DNA from: Nitrospirota bacterium
GTDB lineage: Bacteria > Nitrospirota > Thermodesulfovibrionia > Thermodesulfovibrionales > UBA1546
NCBI GenBank assembly: GCA_016195565.1
Contig: JACPZK010000017.1
Location: 99,697-163,696, forward strand
DNA length: 64,000 nucleotides
Direction: 5' to 3'
This document shows positions 24,700 through 33,130 of the stretch, piece after piece. The translations under genes were made by a program, and so were the position numbers. The notes under the pieces were generated by a model that made no database searches, had not been told where the DNA came from, and saw only the letters and a list, made by a program, of their open reading frames with translations. The first letter of the stretch is position 1. Every line of letters begins with the position of its first letter.

Positions 24700-25653
24700 A
24701 TGAAAAAAGTAATTATCCTTTTAGGGCCGACAGGCGTCGGAAAAACAGAGGTCTCCATCCTTCTTGCAAAGGCTTTGGACACAGAAATAATCAGCGCAGA
24801 CTCAATGCAGATTTACAGGGGGATGGATGTCGGGACTGCAAAGCCGTCTGAAGAGCAGAGGATGAATATTAAACATCACATGATAGATAGTGTAAGTCCT
24901 GTAGAGCCATTCAGCGTCGGCAGATACATTGAAGATGTTACGCCAATAATAGAGGAGCTTCACAGAAGAGACAAAATCCCCATCGTTGCAGGAGGGACAG
25001 GGCTTTACATAAAGGCAATGACAAGGGGGATATTCAGCGGGCCTTCCGCTGACTGGAAACTCAGGGAAGAACTCGCTTCGCTTGAGGAAGGACAGGGCGG
25101 TGCGCTTTATAGTTATCTGCAGAAACTCGATCCGGAGGCAGCTTCGAAGATAATGCCTGCTGACACAAGGCGTATCATAAGGGCGCTTGAGGTATGCCTT
25201 AAAACCAAAAAAGGCATCTCGGAGTTCCAGCAAAAACTCACGACCTCCTTACCGTATGAATTTATAAAGATAGGACTCAGGAGGGATAGAAAAGAACTTT
25301 ACAGGATGCTTGAGGAACGTGTTGATAAGATGATAGATGCAGGGCTTGTGGAGGAAGTTAAGAAACTCACGAGTCTTGTTTCAAACTCCAAACTCCAAAT
25401 TCCAAACTTTGAACTTTCTTGTATGCAGGCAATAGGATACAAAGAGATTGCAATGTATCTTAATGGAGAGATACCGCTTGAAGAGGCAATAAGGCTCATA
25501 AAGAGGAACACAAAGCGTTATGCCAAGAGGCAGTTTACATGGTTCAATAAAGAAGAGGATATACATTGGATAGATATTACAGGCATTCAGGATGTCAATG
25601 AAATATTCAAACAGCTATGGCAAGTTCTTGATGGGGTGATACAAAAGGCATGA
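24700..25653 (+). CDS. miaA: tRNA dimethylallyltransferase
   Basis: Adds a dimethylallyl group to A37 of tRNAs reading UNN codons. 317 residues with P-loop GPTGVGKTE (9-17), SADSMQIYRGMDVGTAKP, and GGTGLYIKA. Residues about 227-240 (SNSKLQIPNFEL) are an in-frame heptad insert (25381-25418, TCCAAAC units) just before MQAIGYKE. The preceding 19 bases contain AGTTAAAAATTAAAAGTT heptads rather than a clear ribosome site, so translation may depend on coupling to rlmN. Confidence 0.93.
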   Translation: MKKVIILLGPTGVGKTEVSILLAKALDTEIISADSMQIYRGMDVGTAKPSEEQRMNIKHHMIDSVSPVEPFSVGRYIEDVTPIIEELHRRDKIPIVAGGTGLYIKAMTRGIFSGPSADWKLREELASLEEGQGGALYSYLQKLDPEAASKIMPADTRRIIRALEVCLKTKKGISEFQQKLTTSLPYEFIKIGLRRDRKELYRMLEERVDKMIDAGLVEEVKKLTSLVSNSKLQIPNFELSCMQAIGYKEIAMYLNGEIPLEEAIRLIKRNTKRYAKRQFTWFNKEEDIHWIDITGIQDVNEIFKQLWQVLDGVIQKA

Positions 25654-25661
25654 TAACAGCA

Positions 25662-25790
25662 ATTCACGGTGAAATCGCAAAGGCTTGAGATTGCTTCACT
25701 TTGTTCGCAATGACAAAATAATCTTTTGTGAACTGTCATTGCGAGGAGTCTTTATTCCGAAGCAATCTCGTCATTTTTCGCCGTGAGTTC
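25662..25790. repeat. Long intergenic inverted repeat (TCATTGCGAG type)
   Basis: Two inverted copies, GAGATTGCTTC...GCAATGACAA (25687-25716) and GTCATTGCGAGG...AGCAATCTCG (25735-25770), are flanked by outer arms TTCACGG and CCGTGA. Related single copies lie at 52149-52222 and 61337-61409. It lies between miaA and aconitase and could form a large hairpin. Confidence 0.8.
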
Positions 25791-25873
25791 CTCGCAGGAC
25801 AATTTAAAAGTTGATTCCGCTGACTTCAGATATGTAGAATAAATGAATTGATTCTGAAAATGCGAGGTGCGGC

Positions 25874-27808
25874 GTGGGTAAAAACATTATAGAGAAGATT
25901 TTTGAGGCGCATAAAGCATATGGCGAGCTGAAAACCGGCAGTCCTGTCGGGCTCAGGGTTGACCAGGTGTATACGCAGGATGCAACAGGCACTATGACAT
26001 GGCTTCAGCTTGAGGCGATTGGCGTTGATAGGGTTAAGGTTCCGCTTGCTGTCTCATACATTGACCATAATATGCTCCAGACAGATTACATGAATCCTGA
26101 TGACCATAAATTCCTTCAGACCACAGCCGCAAAATACGGCGCGTATTTCTCAAGGCCCGGCAATGGTATCTGCCATCAGGTTCATCTTGAGCAGTTTGCC
26201 GCACCCGGAAGAGCCGCGCTCGGCACTGACAGTCATACGCCAACAGGCGGCGGAATGGGAATGATTGCCATAGGCGTAGGCGGTCTCGATGCCGCAACAG
26301 TGATGGCAGGAGCGCCGTTTGAACTCACGATGCCCAAGGTCGTAAAGATAAATCTCACAGGAAAACTTAATCGCCCGTGGGTTAGTGCAATGGATGTTAT
26401 TCTTGAAATCCTCATGAGGCTGACTGTAAAAGGCGGTGTCGGAAAGATATTTGAATACGGAGGGACGGGAGTTAAAGACCTGAATGTTCCTGAGAGGGCT
26501 GCGATTACAAATATGGGCGCAGAACTTGGGGCAACAACATCAATATTCCCGAGTGATGGGAGGACAAAATTCTATCTTAAAGCAGTCGGCAGAGAAACTG
26601 ACTGGGTAGAGCTTAAAGCAGACGATGACGCAGAGTATTCGGAGATAATAGATATTGATTTAGGCGCAATAGAGCCGATGATAGCCCAGCCTCACAGCCC
26701 TGACAATGTTGTTACGGTGAAAAGCCTTAAAGGCACAAAGGTTGACCAGATATGCATCGGAAGCTGTACAAATTCTTCATATCAGAGTTTAAAGGCAGTT
26801 GCAACGATTCTGAAGGGCAAAACTGTTTCAGAGGGTGTAACCCTACTGATAAACCCCGGTTCAAAACAGGTATATGAGATGATTTCACGGGAAGGACTCA
26901 TCGCAGACATGATCTCATCAGGCGCAAGAATGCTCGAGGCATCATGTGGGCCATGCATTGGAATGGGAGGCGCGCCGGGCAGCGGCCAGATATCAGTCCG
27001 CTCATATAACAGGAATTTCCAAGGAAGAAGCGGGACAAAGGATGCGTTTGTTTATCTTGCAAGCCCTGTATCATGCGCTGTCTTTGCAATTAAGGGAGAA
27101 ATAGTTGATCCCCGCGAATCAGGCATTAAGATAGGCAGTTTTGAAGAGCCTTCCAAATATCTGATAAACAGGAGCTTCATAATTCCTCCTCTGAAGGACA
27201 CATCAGATGTGAAAGTAATAAAGGGACCGAACATTAAAGATGTTCCTGTAAAAGAGCCTCTGAAAGACAGGATTGAGGCAGAGGTTTTGCTTAAACTCGG
27301 AGACAATATAACAACTGATGACATTATGCCGGCAGGCTCAAAGGTTCTTCCGTTTCGCTCAAACATACCTAAGATTTCAGAGTTTGTCTTCAGCGGCATT
27401 GATGCCACTTTCAGCAAGAGGGCTAATGAACTGAAGGAAAAGGGCGGATGCATTATCATAGGCGGTGAAAACTACGGTCAGGGCTCATCAAGGGAGCATG
27501 CTGCAATGGCTCCGATGTTCCTCGGGCTTCAGGCTGTGATTGCAAAGGCATTTGCAAGGATACATAAGGCCAATCTCATAAACTTCGGAATATTGCCGTT
27601 ACAGTTCAAAAACCCCTCTGACTATGAGAAAGCAGAGAAGGGCGACAGGCTTGTCATTAAGGGTGTGATAAATTCACTGAACGGCAGTCAGGTTTATAAT
27701 GTTGAAAACATAACAAAGGGCGCGGCATTCGAGGTTGTATCAGATTTGAATGACAGGCAGAAACAGATTATCATAAAAGGCGGGCTACTGCCGTATACGA
27801 AGGGGTAA
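25874..27808 (+). CDS. acn: Aconitate hydratase
   Basis: Isomerises citrate and isocitrate in the (oxidative or reductive) TCA cycle. 644 residues with HQVHLEQFAAPG, GTDSHTPTGGGMG, and the [4Fe-4S] cysteines in SCTNSSY and CGPCIGMGG. The swivel domain has GGENYGQGSSREHAA. This short type occurs in many anaerobic bacteria. The start is GTG preceded by GAGGTG. It sits alone between repeats. Confidence 0.94.
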   Translation: MGKNIIEKIFEAHKAYGELKTGSPVGLRVDQVYTQDATGTMTWLQLEAIGVDRVKVPLAVSYIDHNMLQTDYMNPDDHKFLQTTAAKYGAYFSRPGNGICHQVHLEQFAAPGRAALGTDSHTPTGGGMGMIAIGVGGLDAATVMAGAPFELTMPKVVKINLTGKLNRPWVSAMDVILEILMRLTVKGGVGKIFEYGGTGVKDLNVPERAAITNMGAELGATTSIFPSDGRTKFYLKAVGRETDWVELKADDDAEYSEIIDIDLGAIEPMIAQPHSPDNVVTVKSLKGTKVDQICIGSCTNSSYQSLKAVATILKGKTVSEGVTLLINPGSKQVYEMISREGLIADMISSGARMLEASCGPCIGMGGAPGSGQISVRSYNRNFQGRSGTKDAFVYLASPVSCAVFAIKGEIVDPRESGIKIGSFEEPSKYLINRSFIIPPLKDTSDVKVIKGPNIKDVPVKEPLKDRIEAEVLLKLGDNITTDDIMPAGSKVLPFRSNIPKISEFVFSGIDATFSKRANELKEKGGCIIIGGENYGQGSSREHAAMAPMFLGLQAVIAKAFARIHKANLINFGILPLQFKNPSDYEKAEKGDRLVIKGVINSLNGSQVYNVENITKGAAFEVVSDLNDRQKQIIIKGGLLPYTKG

Positions 27809-27833
27809 AGCCCGCTGTCGCTCAAGGCTTTTT
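27807..27833 (+). terminator. Possible weak terminator after aconitase
   Basis: AAAGCC (27807-27812) pairs with GGCTTT (27826-27831) across a 13-base loop and runs into a short T tract. The stem is short. Confidence 0.35.
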
Positions 27834-27918
27834 CGCCCGGCATGCCTCGCCACTATTCATCTTACAATTTACTCCACCTATAATAGTTTTCTTATTAAAT
27901 AATGTAAAATATTAACCT

Positions 27919-29019
27919 ATGAAAGATACAGCTATAATGAAAAGGCTTCTGAGGCTTGCTGCGAAGGCAAGGGGCATGACAAGCCCGAATCCGATGGTAG
28001 GCGCTGTGCTTGTCAAAAACGGGAAAATCATCGCAGAGGATTATCACAGAAAACCCGGCGCTCCTCACGCAGAGGCTCTTGTCATAGACAAAGCTGGAGA
28101 AAAGGCAAAAGGCGCAGCGCTTTATGTGAACCTTGAACCATGCTGTCATACGGATAAGCGGACGCCTCCATGCACAAAGGCGATTATCAAAGCAGGGATA
28201 AAGAAAGTTGTCATAGGCATGAAAGACCCAAATCCAAAGGTTTCAGGGAAAGGGATAGAAGAACTTAGCAAATCAGGCATAAACGTAGTGTCAGGAGTTC
28301 TTGAGGAAGATTCGATGAAGCTGAACGAGGCTTATGCGAAATATATTATGACAAAAAGACCGTTTGTGATATTAAAAGTTGCAATGACCCTTGACGGAAA
28401 GATTGCCACTCCGGAAGGCGAGTCAAAATGGATTACAGGAGAAAAGGCAAGAGAATTGGTTCACAAAACAAGAAGCAGCGTTGATGCTGTGATGACAGCG
28501 ATAGGAACAATCAAAGCTGATGACCCGCAGTTAACTGCAAGAATAAAGAAAGGGACAAGAAGTCCAATCCGAATTGTAATAGACCCAGATTTTGAGATTC
28601 CTATTGATGCGAAGATATTGAATACTCCGCCGGAGACGGTAATAGTTACGAAAGTGTCAAAGAGTCAAGTGTCAGCGTCTAAAAAGAAAACACTTCTGGA
28701 GAAAAACATAAAAATAATCGAATACGATGGAGAACGTGTTGATCTGAAATGGCTGATGAAAAAGCTTGGCGAGAGGGGAATAGCATCTGTGCTGATTGAA
28801 GGAGGCTCTTCCTTAAACAGCCATGCGCTTGAACATGGCATAGTTGACAAGGTTATGTTTTTCATAGCGCCAAAGATTATCGGCGGTAAAGAGTCGTTCC
28901 CGTCTGTCGGCGGAAAGGCATTCAGAAAACTCTCAGAGGCGCATCAGCTAAAAAATATAACTTTAAAAAGAATAGGCGAAGATTTTTTGATTGAAGGATA
29001 TATTAAGCAGGAGTTATAA
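27919..29019 (+). CDS. ribD: Bifunctional riboflavin deaminase/reductase
   Basis: Catalyses the deamination and reduction steps of riboflavin synthesis. 366 residues: an N-terminal cytidine-deaminase-like zinc domain (HAEALV, then PCCHTDKRTPPC) and a C-terminal DHFR-like reductase (KVAMTLDGKIATPEGESKWI, VLIEGGSSLNSHAL). Residues around KVSKSQVSASKKK (28651-28677) are a short heptad insert. No clear ribosome site; TAAAAT lies 8 bases before the ATG. No other rib genes are near. Confidence 0.94.
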   Translation: MKDTAIMKRLLRLAAKARGMTSPNPMVGAVLVKNGKIIAEDYHRKPGAPHAEALVIDKAGEKAKGAALYVNLEPCCHTDKRTPPCTKAIIKAGIKKVVIGMKDPNPKVSGKGIEELSKSGINVVSGVLEEDSMKLNEAYAKYIMTKRPFVILKVAMTLDGKIATPEGESKWITGEKARELVHKTRSSVDAVMTAIGTIKADDPQLTARIKKGTRSPIRIVIDPDFEIPIDAKILNTPPETVIVTKVSKSQVSASKKKTLLEKNIKIIEYDGERVDLKWLMKKLGERGIASVLIEGGSSLNSHALEHGIVDKVMFFIAPKIIGGKESFPSVGGKAFRKLSEAHQLKNITLKRIGEDFLIEGYIKQEL

Positions 29020-29037
29020 GCCCTGCTTGTCTGGAAT

Positions 29038-30492
29038 TCACTTGAGATGTTTTATCAAATCCATTATCAGCCTGACGCTGATACCTGAAGCGCCTTTCGG
29101 AATATAAGGCTTGTCTTTTTCCACCCATGCAGTGCCTGCTATGTCAAGGTGAACCCACGGCGTTTTTTCTGCAAATTCATAGAGGAAATATGCTGCTGTT
29201 ACCAATGCACCGGTTTTGCCGCCTGTGTTCTTGATATCGGCGATGTCGCTTTTTATATACTCTTTGTATTCATCAAATAAAGGCATTTCCCATACGCGCT
29301 CATAGGTATTGTCAGCAGACTTTTTGATATCATCAAGCAATTTCCTGTCATTTCCCATCATGGCTATGGCCTCGTTTCCGAGCGCAACGGAACATGCGCC
29401 TGTGAGGGTTGCGATATCAATAATTGCCTTTGGCTTGAAATGTTTTATTGCATATCCGATTGCATCCGCAAGTATCAGCCTGCCTTCCGCATCAGTATTT
29501 ATTATCTCAACAGTTTTGCCTGTGATTGCTTTAGCAATATCACCCGGCTTTGTTGCAGAGCCTCCCGGCAGGTTTTCTGTAGCCGGAAGTATGCCGATAA
29601 GATTTACTGGAAGTTTTAATGCAGACGTAGCTTTTAACACACCCAAGACTGCTGCGCCTCCTGCCATGTCATATTTCATCTTTTCCATTCCGTCAGAAGG
29701 TTTCAGCGATATGCCTCCGCTGTCAAAGGTTATTGACTTGCCTATCAGCGCCAGAGGCTTCCCTTTGCTGCCTTTATATTCAAGCACAATAAACTTCAGC
29801 GGTTCTTTGGAGCCTTTTGCAACAGAGAGATATGCTCCCATCCCAAGTTTTTCTGCATCCTTTTTCTCAAGGACTTTCACCGAAAGATTTTTTTGTCTCA
29901 GGGACACCGCTGTCTTTGCAAGGTCTGAAGGAGTCATATCATTGGACGGAGTATTTATCAAATCCCGCGCAAAATATACAGATGATGTTATGATCTCAGC
30001 CCAATTGAGTTCGTCGCTAAGCCTTTTTGATATTTTTGAAAGAATCGTAATGCTCTCTATCTTTTTGTTCTTCTTTTCTTTTTTGTATCTGTCAAAGGTG
30101 TATAAACCGAGCAAAGCTCCTTCCACAAGATTTACAAGGGGAAGTTTAAGAGATGAGATTAAAGTTGTGGAAACAGCAATCTTCTTCATTCCTTTGTCGC
30201 GAAGATGCACTGCTGCTTTTCCGCCTGCCTGTCTTATGATCTCGGCAGATACCTCGTTTTTTTTGCCCAGGCCGACAAGTAAAATTCTTTCAGGTTTTAT
30301 CCCTTCAGGCGCCGGCATTAGAAGAAGCTCGTTCCGCTTGCCGTGGAATTCCTTTGAGAATGCCTTCCTGATTTGTTTCTGAAAGGCTGAGCCGAATTTT
30401 TTATAAAACTCTGAATCCCCTTCTATAAAAGGAAGAACCAGCGCATCGCAGGCGCAGTTTGTTTCGCTGATATTTTTAACTAATATCTTCAT
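29038..30492 (-). CDS. pepA: Leucyl aminopeptidase (M17 family)
   Basis: Cytosolic di-metal aminopeptidase removing N-terminal residues from peptides. 484 residues with KSITFDSGGISLKPSDGME (metal Lys and Asp), YDMAGGAAVLG, and the family signature NTDAEGRLILAD. The variable N-terminal hexamer domain is complete. It converges with ribD, 18 bases apart. Confidence 0.95.
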   Translation of the reverse strand: MKILVKNISETNCACDALVLPFIEGDSEFYKKFGSAFQKQIRKAFSKEFHGKRNELLLMPAPEGIKPERILLVGLGKKNEVSAEIIRQAGGKAAVHLRDKGMKKIAVSTTLISSLKLPLVNLVEGALLGLYTFDRYKKEKKNKKIESITILSKISKRLSDELNWAEIITSSVYFARDLINTPSNDMTPSDLAKTAVSLRQKNLSVKVLEKKDAEKLGMGAYLSVAKGSKEPLKFIVLEYKGSKGKPLALIGKSITFDSGGISLKPSDGMEKMKYDMAGGAAVLGVLKATSALKLPVNLIGILPATENLPGGSATKPGDIAKAITGKTVEIINTDAEGRLILADAIGYAIKHFKPKAIIDIATLTGACSVALGNEAIAMMGNDRKLLDDIKKSADNTYERVWEMPLFDEYKEYIKSDIADIKNTGGKTGALVTAAYFLYEFAEKTPWVHLDIAGTAWVEKDKPYIPKGASGISVRLIMDLIKHLK

Positions 30493-30499
30493 TTAAGAC

Positions 30500-30865
30500 C
30501 TAAAATGAATCCTTGCAAGTGTAGGTTATGTCTTTAATTTTATACTTGTTTTCGCAGAAATAAACTCTCCTTGTGATGCGCTGTCCTGAGTCTATTCTTA
30601 TTTCTTTAAAGTCTCCGTAAGTCCCGTCACACGTAGAGTCATCTTCAAAAACTGCCTTGAAACAGCTGTTGTTGATTAACCTGCTGCCGCTTCCCTGATA
30701 TTTAATGGTTATTGTTGCCTCTCTTTTCTGCAGCTTTGTTTTTTTATATTTTGAGGAAATGGGACGCCATTTGGTGATAATATAATCGCCTCCGAACACG
30801 GTCTCTGAATAACAGAGCATTAAGATGCAGGCAGTAAATGAGAACAGAAAATATTTTTTCAGCAT
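30500..30865 (-). CDS. Exported protein of unknown function, 121 aa
   Basis: The start at 30865 is set by AAAGGAGGACTG; the frame stays open to 30937 without support. An N-terminal signal sequence (MLKKYFLFSFTACILMLCYS, cleavage near VFGG) is followed by about 95 residues containing four cysteines (Cys in NSCFKAV, STCDGTY, YFCENKY, YTCKD). Their spacing suggests two periplasmic disulfides. Probably a small secreted beta-sandwich. I do not recognise a family. It lies 29 bases after the pyruvate-kinase-C-domain gene and 8 before pepA. Confidence 0.7.
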   Translation of the reverse strand: MLKKYFLFSFTACILMLCYSETVFGGDYIITKWRPISSKYKKTKLQKREATITIKYQGSGSRLINNSCFKAVFEDDSTCDGTYGDFKEIRIDSGQRITRRVYFCENKYKIKDITYTCKDSF

Positions 30866-30893
30866 CAGTCCTCCTTTTTTACAATAACTGAGT

Positions 30894-31463
30894 TTAAGCT
30901 CTCGGCTTTGCAAGTATCTCAAGAACCCTGAGGTCAAGAAACCGCTTTGAGAGGGCAGATTTAATAATCATCACTGTGTCAGCGCCTCTGCCTGTGCCTG
31001 CGACAGCAAGGACTTCCTCTTCTTCAGGTATAAGGCCTGCATCAGCAGCCATCATCACAATCTCACAGCACACCTTTGGCCCCTCTCCAAACCTTCTTAG
31101 GGACTGGGCGATAATGAGCGTTGGATATAACCCTCCGAATTTGGATGAAAAGGCTGTTTCCAATGAATGGGTGAGAATCGTTCCTGTGTAAATCTTTGCG
31201 CCGTTTGACTTTATTTTCTCTATGACATCATTTGGTATTTCGGATGTGTTTGGTTCTTTGAATCCAGCGGAATGAGTCACAACAACAAGATTAACCTTGG
31301 ATGTTTTTAACGCCTCTGAAAATAAGATGCCTGTATCTCCGCCTGTGGTTGCCACTACAAGATGTTTGTATGCGCTGTCTTTTATCGCCTGCATGGCAAC
31401 TTCAAGGCATGTAGATGTATTTTCTTTTCCGGGCTTTTCAAAATATATTACCTTTCTTTCCAT
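30894..31463 (-). CDS. Pyruvate kinase alpha/beta (C-terminal) domain protein
   Basis: A 189-residue stand-alone version of the pyruvate kinase C-terminal domain (YKHLVVATTGGDTGILFSEA, VVVTHSAGFKEPNT). It lacks the catalytic barrel, so it is not a kinase. Such solo domains are common in anaerobes and their role is unknown. AGTGRGADTVMIIKSA is conserved near the end. No ribosome site is present: TATAAT lies 6 bases before the ATG, suggesting a leaderless transcript. Confidence 0.8.
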   Translation of the reverse strand: MERKVIYFEKPGKENTSTCLEVAMQAIKDSAYKHLVVATTGGDTGILFSEALKTSKVNLVVVTHSAGFKEPNTSEIPNDVIEKIKSNGAKIYTGTILTHSLETAFSSKFGGLYPTLIIAQSLRRFGEGPKVCCEIVMMAADAGLIPEEEEVLAVAGTGRGADTVMIIKSALSKRFLDLRVLEILAKPRA

Positions 31464-31469
31464 GAGGAG

Positions 31470-31475
31470 ATTATA
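31470..31475 (-). promoter_or_regulatory. -10 element 6 bases before the 31463 start
   Basis: On the minus strand, TATAAT (31475-31470) is followed by CTCCTC and ATG. The spacing matches leaderless initiation and resembles the rlmN and ppx starts. Confidence 0.5.
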
Positions 31476-31641
31476 ACAAAGGATTCAGATAAATCTCTAT
31501 TTATACCAGAATTATTTATAATGGTGCTGTAATTATACACTTCGCGCGAACCTATTTTAGCAAGAATTTCTGAAAAAGACGAACGCTCCGCCCCGCCGCC
31601 GCGCCATCGTTTGTGTTGAGGCTTGGCGGTAAAAATTAAAC

Positions 31642-32085
31642 TTACTCTTGTTTAAAAAGGAATTTATTTTTCTTTATGCCAACCCTAATTTGCTCGATAA
31701 GTCGCTTTTTGTCTTTTTTCAATTGACTAACAAATTTTTTTGGAGCGCCAGTTTGGGTATCGTATTTTGCGCTCCACAGACTCACTTCCAAAAGCATGGG
31801 AAGCAAATCAATGCCTTTTCGTGTCAGTGTATATATGTCTTTCCGCTTGTCTTTGGTATGTGCGGTTTTCTCTATGATCTCTGCATTTTCCAAAAGCGCC
31901 AGACGATTCGCCAAAATGTTGGTGGCGATATGTTCTTCTGATTCAAGAAATTCTCCATAGGAAGTTTTTCCACGGAATATGATGTCGCGCACGATAAGAA
32001 GCGACCATTTGTCGCCGAAAATATCCAATGCAAAACTGATGGGGCAATCCGACCTTCTTTTCGATTTTCCTGTTTTTTTCTTCAT
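31642..32085 (-). CDS. HxlR-family winged-helix transcriptional regulator
   Basis: A 147-residue regulator with the HxlR signature DCPISFALDIFGDKWSLLIVRD..., a winged helix (TNILANRLALLENAEIIEK) and a basic C-terminus. Family members sense redox or electrophiles. It is divergent from the DUF1059 and AhpD-like genes, with a 17-bp palindrome (32134-32150) in the shared 126-base promoter region, so it probably controls them. Confidence 0.88.
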   Translation of the reverse strand: MKKKTGKSKRRSDCPISFALDIFGDKWSLLIVRDIIFRGKTSYGEFLESEEHIATNILANRLALLENAEIIEKTAHTKDKRKDIYTLTRKGIDLLPMLLEVSLWSAKYDTQTGAPKKFVSQLKKDKKRLIEQIRVGIKKNKFLFKQE

Positions 32086-32133
32086 GATAAGGAAACTATT
32101 GATATGCTACCACAAAAACACTATAATATTAAT

Positions 32134-32150
32134 ACTTGCAAAATGCAAGT
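32134..32150. promoter_or_regulatory. Candidate HxlR operator
   Basis: ACTTGCA-AAA-TGCAAGT is a perfect inverted repeat between the divergent HxlR and DUF1059 genes. Its position suits binding of a dimeric winged-helix repressor. Confidence 0.6.
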
Positions 32151-32211
32151 GAGTTGTGTATATTAGATTAGAAAGGTTGAAACATTATTTATCAAAGGAG
32201 GAAAAAACATT

Positions 32212-32433
32212 ATGAAAAAATTTACTTGCAAAGAAATGGGCGGAGTTTGCGATGAGGTGTTCGAGGGAAAGACATATAAAGAGGTCGGCGAAAAAGGCGG
32301 AGCGCACATTATGAGTTCTACTGACGAGGCGCATAAGCCCCTGCGAGAGCGAATGGCAAAGTCGAGCGAGGAAGACAAGAACAAGTGGTGGGATTGGTTC
32401 AAGGGAGAGTGGGACAAAAAAGAGGAGGTTTAA
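32212..32433 (+). CDS. DUF1059 family small protein
   Basis: A 73-residue protein, MKKFTCKEMGGVCDEVFEGKT..., with HIMSSTDEAHKPL and a C-terminal WWDWFKGEW motif, matching DUF1059. Two cysteines (6, 13) are conserved. Function unknown. AAAGGAGG precedes the ATG. It is divergent from the HxlR regulator and is followed on the same strand by the AhpD-like gene, 79 bases downstream. Confidence 0.82.
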   Translation: MKKFTCKEMGGVCDEVFEGKTYKEVGEKGGAHIMSSTDEAHKPLRERMAKSSEEDKNKWWDWFKGEWDKKEEV

Positions 32434-32512
32434 TATTGCTCATTTGGTTGCGGAGTTGAAAGCTGAATTGCTTCAATAATTAGTTGAATATTCCTAAAGG
32501 AGGAAAGACACT

Positions 32513-33130
32513 ATGAATCTGTTCAAGAAACCCGCTCCCCGGCTCGAGCCGCTGCCTCCGGACCCCGGGCTTGCCGACGTCTTCTCGGTGTTCCAGTGCG
32601 TCGGTTCCATCATCCCGAACGCAATGCTTATCATGCAGCGCAGGCCAAAAGTTTTGCGCGCATACGTGCAGTTATCGAGAGCGATCTCGGACCCGGAAAC
32701 GAGCGAGGTCGATGCCGGCTTCAAGCGGCTGATCGCCCATGTTTCGAGCCGCGCCGCGGGCTGTCGCTACTGCATGACGCACACGGTTGGACTTGCGCAC
32801 TGCTCCGGGGTCGACGACGCCAAGATCGAGGCCGTGTGGGAATACCGCACGAGTCCGCTTTACACCGAGGCTGAGCGCATCGCGCTAGATGTAGCACTCG
32901 CCGCGGGGGGAGTACCGAACGGGGTCACCGACGAGATGTTCGCGAAGCTGCGCGAACACTGGAGCGACGGCCAGATCGTCGAGATCGTGGCGATGATCGC
33001 ACTGTTCGGGTTCCTCAATCGCTGGAACGACACGCTTGCGACGCCGCTCGAGGACGAGGCGCTCGCGCTAGGCGAGAAGTACCTCGCGCCCCACGGCTGG
33101 GAGGCTGGCAGGCATTTGAGAAGTCTATGA
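32513..33130 (+). CDS. Carboxymuconolactone decarboxylase/AhpD-like protein
   Basis: A 205-residue all-helical protein. The CxxC redox motif and His appear as CRYCMTHTVGLA (about 84-95), the AhpD/CMD signature. Predicted role: peroxide-related thiol-disulfide chemistry. Codons end mainly in G or C, in sharp contrast to its neighbours, which points to transfer from a high-GC donor. AAAGGAGGAAAG precedes the ATG. The stop overlaps the next start by 4 bases (ATGA). Confidence 0.85.
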   Translation: MNLFKKPAPRLEPLPPDPGLADVFSVFQCVGSIIPNAMLIMQRRPKVLRAYVQLSRAISDPETSEVDAGFKRLIAHVSSRAAGCRYCMTHTVGLAHCSGVDDAKIEAVWEYRTSPLYTEAERIALDVALAAGGVPNGVTDEMFAKLREHWSDGQIVEIVAMIALFGFLNRWNDTLATPLEDEALALGEKYLAPHGWEAGRHLRSL

